Shown one piece after another: positions 57,828-64,000 of a stretch of DNA of 64,000 nucleotides (the stretch's first letter is position 1; every line of letters starts with the position of its first letter). The stretch is from contig NC_069374.1 of NCBI RefSeq assembly GCF_021730395.1, positions 60,594,501 through 60,658,500 on the forward strand. Reading direction: 5' to 3'. A program made the translations under genes and the position numbers. The notes under the pieces were generated by a model that was not told the DNA's origin, made no database searches, and saw only the letters and a list, made by a program, of their open reading frames with translations. The DNA is from Mercenaria mercenaria (Eukaryota > Mollusca > Bivalvia > Venerida > Veneridae).

Positions 57828-59082
57828 TATGGTGGCATAAAACTGCCACCACTTTATTATCCGGTTTCATGAAAACTTTCATGAAAATAATTTAGGTTTT
57901 CACGAAACGTAAAACAAAAATCACGAAAACAGATAAACATTTCATGAATGCAAGATAAATATCTTAAAATGAAAATTTGCTCGTTACTGCATCTAACTGC
58001 CACAGCATAACTGTTAAAGTTTTCATGATGCCAATTAACTTTTCGTGAGAGTAGTTAACTAAGAATAGAAACAGAACATATTCGGAACGATTCTTCTGTC
58101 TAGGGCTGACATGGTTCAGGAACACTGAACAAGGTAAACACTATGTACGATACTCCTCCCAGTTGTGTCCCAAACGATGAACAGTAATGCTCGCCGAATT
58201 AGAGATTATCTATTTTTAGATATCTGGTTTCGTGAAAATTATCTGGTTTCATGAAAAATTATCTGGTTTCGTGAAAAATTATCTGGTTTCGCGAAACTTT
58301 TCATGCAAACTTTTCTTGAAATGTTTTGTGTTTCGTCAAAAATTATCTGGTTTCATGAAAAATTATCTGCTTTCGCGAAACTTTTCATGAAAATTTTCTT
58401 TAAGTGGTGTCAGTTCAAAGCAATAATATGGTGGCATATTTCTGCATACGATAACCAGATAAGTTTCGCGAAAATGTATCGAGTTTTCAAGAAAAACATA
58501 AAAAAAATCGCGAAAAAATATAAGCTTTCCGCAAAAACATAAAACCTTTTCTCGAAAGGAACTGCAAATATTAAGTGGATAAATTTGTGTTAGTGCCCAC
58601 TTCTGCATAAGAAAACCAGATACGTTTCGCGAAAATGGACCAAATTTTCATGAAAAACGGTAAAGTTTTCGTGAAAATAAAATATTACTTTCGCGAAAAC
58701 ATTTTATTTTCACGAAAACTTTACCGTTTTTCATGAAAGTTTAGTCCATTTTCGCGAAATTTATCTGGTTTCCCTATGCAGTAGTGGGCACTAACGCAAT
58801 CTTTTTCCATTTAATATTTGTAGTTCAGCTTTTATGTTTTCGCGATTTTTTTTCTGTTTTTCGTGAAATCTCGATACATTTTCGCGAAACTTATCTGGTT
58901 ATCGTATGCAGAAATATGCCACCATACAATAACTAGCATAATTTCGTCTTAAGATATTTAAGTGGCCTTTGTGATAACTGTTTTCATGAAATCCTCCATT
59001 ATTAACGTGAAAACCTAAATTATTTTCGTGAAACATTTCATGAAACCTGATAATTAAGTGGTGGCAGTTTTATACCACCATA
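57828..59082. mobile_element. 1.25-kb foldback DNA transposon with 6-bp target duplication
   Basis: The ends TATGGTGGCATAAAACTGCC and GGCAGTTTTATACCACCATA are inverted repeats, flanked by ATATTC on both sides (57822-57827 and 59083-59088). Inner pairs nest inside: GTGGCATATTTCTGCATACG at about 58431 with its complement at about 58920, and AGTGCCCACTTCTGCATA at about 58592 with its complement at about 58793. The symmetry centre is near 58693. The whole body is studded with the palindromes TTTCGCGAAA and TTTCATGAAA. It has no coding capacity. Confidence 0.88.
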
Positions 59083-60127
59083 ATATTCTTATAGATTTTA
59101 AACTACTAGATATCAAGAGAAATGTTTATTTTTTGATTCACAAAATAGCTCCGCCACGTGATATATTATCCGGGTGTTCTTTTAATGTCATTGATGACCG
59201 GAGGCATTAATGTATATCACATCAGAGCCATCTTATTTGCTTCAGTAACTTTTATGATCCGCTCAAATTAGGATACCCAGGTGACCTATGTTTTATCATG
59301 TCATATGCATAATAGTTACGCAATGATTTCCGGTATATCACTTAAAACAGCAACTTCAGTGACATGGATCCGCGACCCCAAAGTATGTAGATGTCATTCA
59401 AGGTGGAGAAAAATATATATAACAACTATCTGAAGTTGTGGGAAAAATAGATATAATGAAAAAATAGATTATCCCAACGAGATTATGGAGGCAAGGTCGC
59501 GCATCTGGCCTAAATACAAAGCGGAAAGATCGAAAAAACCTCCAAAAACTGTTCATATCGGCTATCCAGCGAAACTTATTGTGCAGGAAAAGGTAGTTCA
59601 AGATGAATTTCCACAATGGCGCAGCGTTATGCAAGGATCGACACATGTTGATCGAATGACAGTAAGCTCTACATATTCAGAAGCGGCGCATAATCACCTG
59701 ACCCAATCGCACGTGCAGCGTCCGTTGACTCGCAACCACGTGACCACGAGTAATGCGTTCAGTGTTTTGGCGGTAACGCAAGCAAACGACAATTCTGAAA
59801 GTGACACGGAGAGCGATATGTTGGCCGAATCTCCGGCTGATCACGTTGATGCCTACAGCCAGTCGATGCGTGAACTCGAATCCCTGCAGGGAGCAAATCA
59901 GTTTGTATCGACGGCTTCAATGCGTGTCACACCGACGCGCGGTTCCGCTCCTACTACCACAGACAGTGTAGGAGTTGACCTTTATGCAACCAACAATACT
60001 TAGAGTGCTGGGGGAGATGACCTGAACATTTCATTCGAAAATAACACTCGAAAAACTGTTAAACCCAATACAAATGCCCAGAACAGTGCTTATGTGAATA
60101 AAAACTAGAAAAACTTCAAAACCGACA

Positions 60128-60957
60128 AACTCAAAGTAGGATCTCTGAACGTTTGTGGCCTGAAAAGGCGATCGAACTACACTGAATTTAACGATTTAGT
60201 TAGTTATTGAAACTAAACTTGATATATATGACCACATTTGTCTAGATGGTTACTCATTTGGGAATATTCCAAGAAAACAAAAGGTTCTGAGGAAGTCCGG
60301 TGGACTTGGTGCATTCATTAAGAATGATATATTTCCGTTTATAGAAATTTTAAATACTCAATGCGACTATTTATTTTGGTTAAAACTTAGCTCTAAATAC
60401 ACAGGTTTGAAAGATGATTTGATAATTGGTAAAGTTTATGTACCACCTATACGGTCACGTTTTTATAAAAACGACGAATTTGAAATTTTTGAAAATGAAA
60501 TATCTGATATGTGAAACAAGTTTGAATATGTACATATTTTTGGCGATTATAACGCCCAAATCGCAGAATTGCCAGAGTTGACTGTAAGCGATGATTTTTT
60601 GAATGATCTTTTTGGTCTCGATAGTGACGCAGTTCAATTTTTAGACCAAAAAGCTCGGATGGAATTTTATGGTATACCTGTTCATAGAAAATCTCAGGAT
60701 AAGAAAAAGAATAATCACGGATATAAATTGATCGATATTTGCAAAAATAATAACCTTGTTGCACTTAATGGTAGGTGTGGCCGGGATGGTATTGGAAAAA
60801 TGACCTTTAGAAATGTATCGGTCATTGATTATGTTTTATCTACGCTGATAGGTTATACATTATTAAATGATTTCAGTATTGTTGATTTAGATCCTTTATA
60901 CTCGGATGGACATGCAGTACTAGATTGCGTATTGAATATAAAAAGTAATACAAGAAG
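60128..60957 (+). pseudogene. LINE endonuclease domain, decayed
   Basis: Recognisable motifs are VGSLNVCGLKRR, ETKLD, GGLGAFIKN, FGDYNAQ and a late SDGHAVLDC in place of the usual SDH motif. These belong to the apurinic-like endonuclease that nicks the insertion site. Stops interrupt the frame at about 60209 and 60514. Confidence 0.75.
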
Positions 60958-62041
60958 TTACAGGAATGCCTGAATGACTTTGTACAATACTGTAATACCT
61001 GGAATCTTAACATAAATATTAGTAAAACTAAGGTTCTAGTGCTAGGTTCAAGAAATGATAACAAATTCACATTCAAAATTGGTGATTCTCCTCTAGAAAT
61101 AGTGCGATCTTACAAGTATCTTGGAACATATTTTTCTAAATATGGAAGTTTTTTAACAACCAGAAAGCATTTGGCTGAACAAGCAAAAAAGGCGTTACAT
61201 CTAGTATATCAAAGAACTTACAATCTCAATCTACCAATTGACCTAGTGTTTAAGCTGTTTGATCATACCGTCCTGCCAATTCTAATGTACTCAGCTGAAA
61301 TATGGGGACATGAAAGCACGGCAATAATTGAAAAAGTTCACTGTGAATTTTTAAGGAAAATTCTAAATTTAAAAAAGTACCCCATTATACATGTTATATG
61401 GTGAAACTGGAAGGTATCCTCTTGATATTATAGTAAAAAGTAGGATGATTGGATTTTGGAATAGACTTTTAACTGGAAGCCAAAATAAACTTGCATTTAA
61501 ATTTTATCAAAATATGAGAAGCAAACAAAATTTTGAATCTAAATGGATACTTAAAATTAAAGAAATATTAAATGAAGTAGGCAGATATGATATATGGCTT
61601 CAACAGGAAAATATAGAAAGCAAAACTATTAAAAACTTAGTAAAGCAAATTTTAATTGATCAAAATTCACAAAACTGGCATTCCTCTCTTGATAATTCAA
61701 GTAAGGGAAGAAATTACTCATTATTCAAAGATTCCATTAAACTTGAAAAATATCTCCTTCAACATAATAAACAAGAATACTCAAGTCTCTTAAAGTTCAG
61801 GACTGGTAATCACTATTTCCCAGTAGAAACTGGTAGATGGATTTGTCAAGAAATACATGAACGTAGATGTTTAGTATATGGTTTAAACGACATAGGAGAT
61901 GAACTCCATTACTTGTTGAAATGCTCATTTTTTTGATAATGAACGAAAGAAGTATATCAAACGATACTATTACAACAGACCAAATATTCTGAAATATAAG
62001 TACTTCTCTTATGCAACTAAAACTGCTGTTACAAATAATTA
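60958..62041 (+). pseudogene. LINE reverse transcriptase C-terminal part, decayed
   Basis: It begins in the thumb-adjacent segment (CLNDFVQYCNTWNLNIN) and continues through LAEQAKKALHLVYQ, LFDHTVLPILMYSAEIWG, LYGETGRYPLDI and FRTGNHYFPVETGRWI, a typical LINE C-terminal region. The palm with the active site is deleted upstream. The last part (DNERKKYIKRYY) lies in another frame. Confidence 0.75.
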
Positions 62042-62206
62042 AGTAATGTTTGTTAGTACCAGTTAAACCTTAGGGCATTATTATACTATGTCACGTGTAA
62101 AAGCATGCTTTGTTTAATTGTATTATGCATTGTACACTCTTGTGTTGCTGTACTATGTAACTAGAGTTAATAAAGTGATGTTCTGTTCTGTTCTGTTCTG
62201 TTCTGT

Positions 62207-63256
62207 AAAGAACAAGTTTTATATTTGAATGATGTGTGGAAAAGATTGGAAATACTTGTTCTTTTCTGACGAAAATATGAATAAAGCAGGCTTTTCAGGT
62301 AAGATATGTTTAATAAACATACATGTCTTTAATCTTTAAACAAAGTAAAAAAACTATACTGTATAATAAATTGCTTGACTTAAATTATCTTTATAATGGC
62401 AAAACAGTTCGTAATACTAATGATAATGTTATGTAGGTTTTCTACTGGTTGAGAGTTTTTTTGCCACACGTAAAGAGCGCCTGCGCGTTAAAATCAAAAC
62501 ACCCGCTGATTAGCATAGCAACCAATAACTTGTGTAAAAACATCTGTTACTTTAGGACCGTGTGCTTGTTTTTGAGATATTTGCCAATAATTAAAGAGAT
62601 CTGCGCATTTTGAGCTTATTTGTAAGCATTTTTTGATTTATTTAACATGTCAGATGTTTTAATGTCTTTAATATTTTAGAAAGATAGTAACGTTACCTTT
62701 GTAATGAATTTACTCACATGTTGCCATTTATTCATAACCGATTCATTACCGTACGCCAAATCTAGGCTTTAGTCTACGTTTTCCGGATAAATGACTTTAC
62801 GCCATCACTTCCGGTGTGTCAGATCTGCAGAACAACATTAAAAACATATACAGTTACATACGCCGATTAGAACTGATAGAAGAACGATGCGGTTTTTTTA
62901 ATTATACGTGTAAACTTACCTTAAATCTAGACCATTCTAAAGTTATTTGGAACTCAAAAGAGTAAGGGCAAATAGCAGTAATCAAAATAAAAATTATAAA
63001 ATATAATTGTTTTATAAATATTCTCCTCTCACTAGTTATGTAATATTTTCGGGAGGTCCGTAATTTGATGTTCTAAGAACTTATGACCTGACCCATTTAC
63101 ATGTTCATTCGTGTCTGTACAACTGTTGTACATGTGGTGTAAATATTGAGTAATAAAATATGTTTCAACTTAATTGCTAAATTGCTTAATAAACATAATA
63201 TCAAATAAAAAATTCTTTTGCAATTATTGACGATATCAAGGTGTGTTTTTTTCTAG
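62207..63256. other. No firm gene; one possible 54-bp exon
   Basis: At 62245-62298 a short open stretch ends AAAGCAGGCTTTTCAG|GTAAG, in the same phase and with a similar end to the TRIM-like exon (GATTTTTCAG|GTAAA). If used it would be a symmetric phase 1-1 exon of 18 codons. Its acceptor (GGAAAAG) is poor. The rest is AT-rich and unremarkable. Confidence 0.3.
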
Positions 63257-63462
63257 ACCTAGAAGCCGGGAACATTTTTAAGACCAGTGATACCATACCA
63301 CTAAGAGCAAAGACAGATCAAAAGAATCCGCCAGTAGATGAAACTGATGACAAAGTGGGAGCCAATTTCAAGGATGGTGATAAAGTCAGAATAAAAATTG
63401 GTGTTGATGTACTGAAAATGATTGAAGATAACAGAGGAGCCTGGAGTGATCATATGGCAGAG
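63257..63462 (+). CDS. Orphan mind bomb-like exon (paralogue of gene 2 exon 7)
   Basis: It follows the acceptor TTTTTTTCTAG, precedes the donor GTAAGT, and has phases 1 in and 0 out, exactly as gene 2 exon 7 (28369-28562). The end is nearly the same protein: DVLKMIEDNRGAW then SDHMAE, against NDHMTE. The start is a divergent, 4-residue longer linker (GNIFKTSDTIPLRAK). The frame is open. No upstream MIB_HERC2 or ZZ exons exist in the preceding 7 kb, so this is either the first visible exon of a rearranged third paralogue continuing beyond the window, or an isolated duplicate. Confidence 0.6.
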
Positions 63463-63840
63463 GTAAGTAGAGGGACCGGGAACGATCATATTGGTGTTGT
63501 AAATTGCATATTGCTTTAGGACAACCAAGAAGCCTATGAATTTAACGTATGAGTGGGGTTATTTAACTGAGGACATAACATAACAGGCGCTCAGAACAAT
63601 AATACAAAAGCTTTGACTTGCTCGACGAGAACAACGGTAGATCTGAAATTATCACGAAGGTAAGCTGATCGAAACCAATCGAGGGCTCTGGAACAATCTT
63701 AAGGACACACGAGAAGCCGGGAACGATTACGTGACACTATGAAAGTTCACTGAGGACCACAGAGGAGCTTAGAACAGTTATTTGACTTCGTTTAGTTGGT
63801 TATGGACAACAGATGATCCATTAAGCATGATAGCTTACAA
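63463..63840 (+). repeat. Degenerate ~50-bp tandem array resembling the orphan exon's 3' end
   Basis: About eight decayed echoes of the exon words GACAACAGAGGAGCC + TGGAACGATCATATG recur after the donor: GGGACCGGGAACGATCATAT (63471), GACAACCAAGAAGCC (63520), GACATAACATAACAGGCGCTC (63572), GAGAACAACGGTAGATCTG (63627), ATCGAGGGCTCTGGAACAATC (63678), GACACACGAGAAGCCGGGAAC (63704), GAGGACCACAGAGGAGC (63752), GGACAACAGATGATCC (63804). Spacing is mostly 45-55 bp. It suggests tandem amplification of an exon fragment followed by decay. Confidence 0.55.
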
Positions 63841-64000
63841 GACTAGTGATCACGTTAAAATGTAACATAAATTATTAATGCAAACTTTTAAGCACTTGCT
63901 AGCACCTGAGATAATGTTCATGCTGACACATTGTCATCATATAAAGTGTGCGACGAGAGGCTAAATCATAAAAGTCGGAGTAACGCAACAGTACGCCAAA

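Larger units (their letters stand above)
59485..62206 (+). mobile_element. Broken non-LTR retrotransposon (LINE) with TTCTG tail
   Basis: Parts in order: a 172-codon ORF1-like frame (59485-60003, no recognised domain), an AP-endonuclease domain with several stops (60128-60957), the C-terminal part of a reverse transcriptase protein (about 60958-62041), and a 3' tail with (TTCTG)n at 62180-62206. The central RT core with the catalytic YxDD motif is missing: endonuclease joins directly to the thumb-like part (NTWNLNINISKTKVLVLGS, YKYLGTYFS, LPILMYSAEIWGHES). The frame shifts at A- and T-runs near 61375 and 61925. It cannot move by itself. The clade was not determined. Confidence 0.82.

Overview
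The window looks like nuclear DNA of a bivalve mollusc. It is AT-rich, its genes are split into many short exons with GT/AG borders, and it is packed with tRNA-derived SINEs, palindromic MITEs and hairpin-ended elements of the kind common in clam genomes. This assignment is an inference from gene architecture and repeat style, not from a database match. Nothing resembles bacterial or viral DNA.

The main content is a + strand cluster of mind bomb (MIB)-like E3 ubiquitin ligase genes. Gene 1 (about 10.2-21.0 kb, perhaps to 22.9 kb) encodes MIB_HERC2, ZZ zinc finger, a divergent second MIB_HERC2, then the SH3-like repeat region. I find no ankyrin or RING exons before gene 2. It carries two alternative ZZ exons whose reading phases make them mutually exclusive. 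Gene 2 (23.9-45.2 kb) can be read through 21 exons as one open frame of 923 codons plus stop: MIB_HERC2, ZZ, MIB_HERC2, repeat region, ankyrin repeats and one C-terminal C3HC4 RING. A single orphan exon homologous to gene 2 exon 7 lies at 63.26-63.46 kb, so the family has been duplicated locally at least twice.

Region by region. 1-10.2 kb: no gene recognised, only repeats (MITEs, SINEs, foldbacks, a poly-G tract). 10.2-22.9 kb: gene 1, whose introns hold three large tandem arrays. 23.0-45.2 kb: gene 2, whose introns hold hairpin-ended elements, SINEs, MITEs, a 51-bp minisatellite grown out of a SINE, and fossil copies of its own exons. 45.2-55.2 kb: intergenic, with a 2-kb hairpin-ended element, a 28-bp tandem repeat and a pair of identical 661-bp direct repeats. 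55.27-56.17 kb: first coding exon of a RING-less TRIM-like protein with two B-boxes and a coiled coil. 57.8-59.1 kb: a 1.25-kb foldback transposon with a clear 6-bp target duplication. 59.5-62.2 kb: a broken non-LTR retrotransposon (LINE). 63.2-64 kb: the orphan MIB exon, followed by a degenerate array that looks copied from that exon.

Biological reading: MIB proteins ubiquitinate Notch ligands and other targets, using MIB_HERC2/ZZ modules to bind substrate and C-terminal RINGs to recruit E2. Gene 2 looks like a working ligase with one RING. Gene 1 looks like a substrate-binding half with a switchable zinc finger, either a stand-alone adaptor or decoy, or the 5' part of a larger transcript. 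No element with capsid, envelope or reverse-transcribing LTR genes was recognised.
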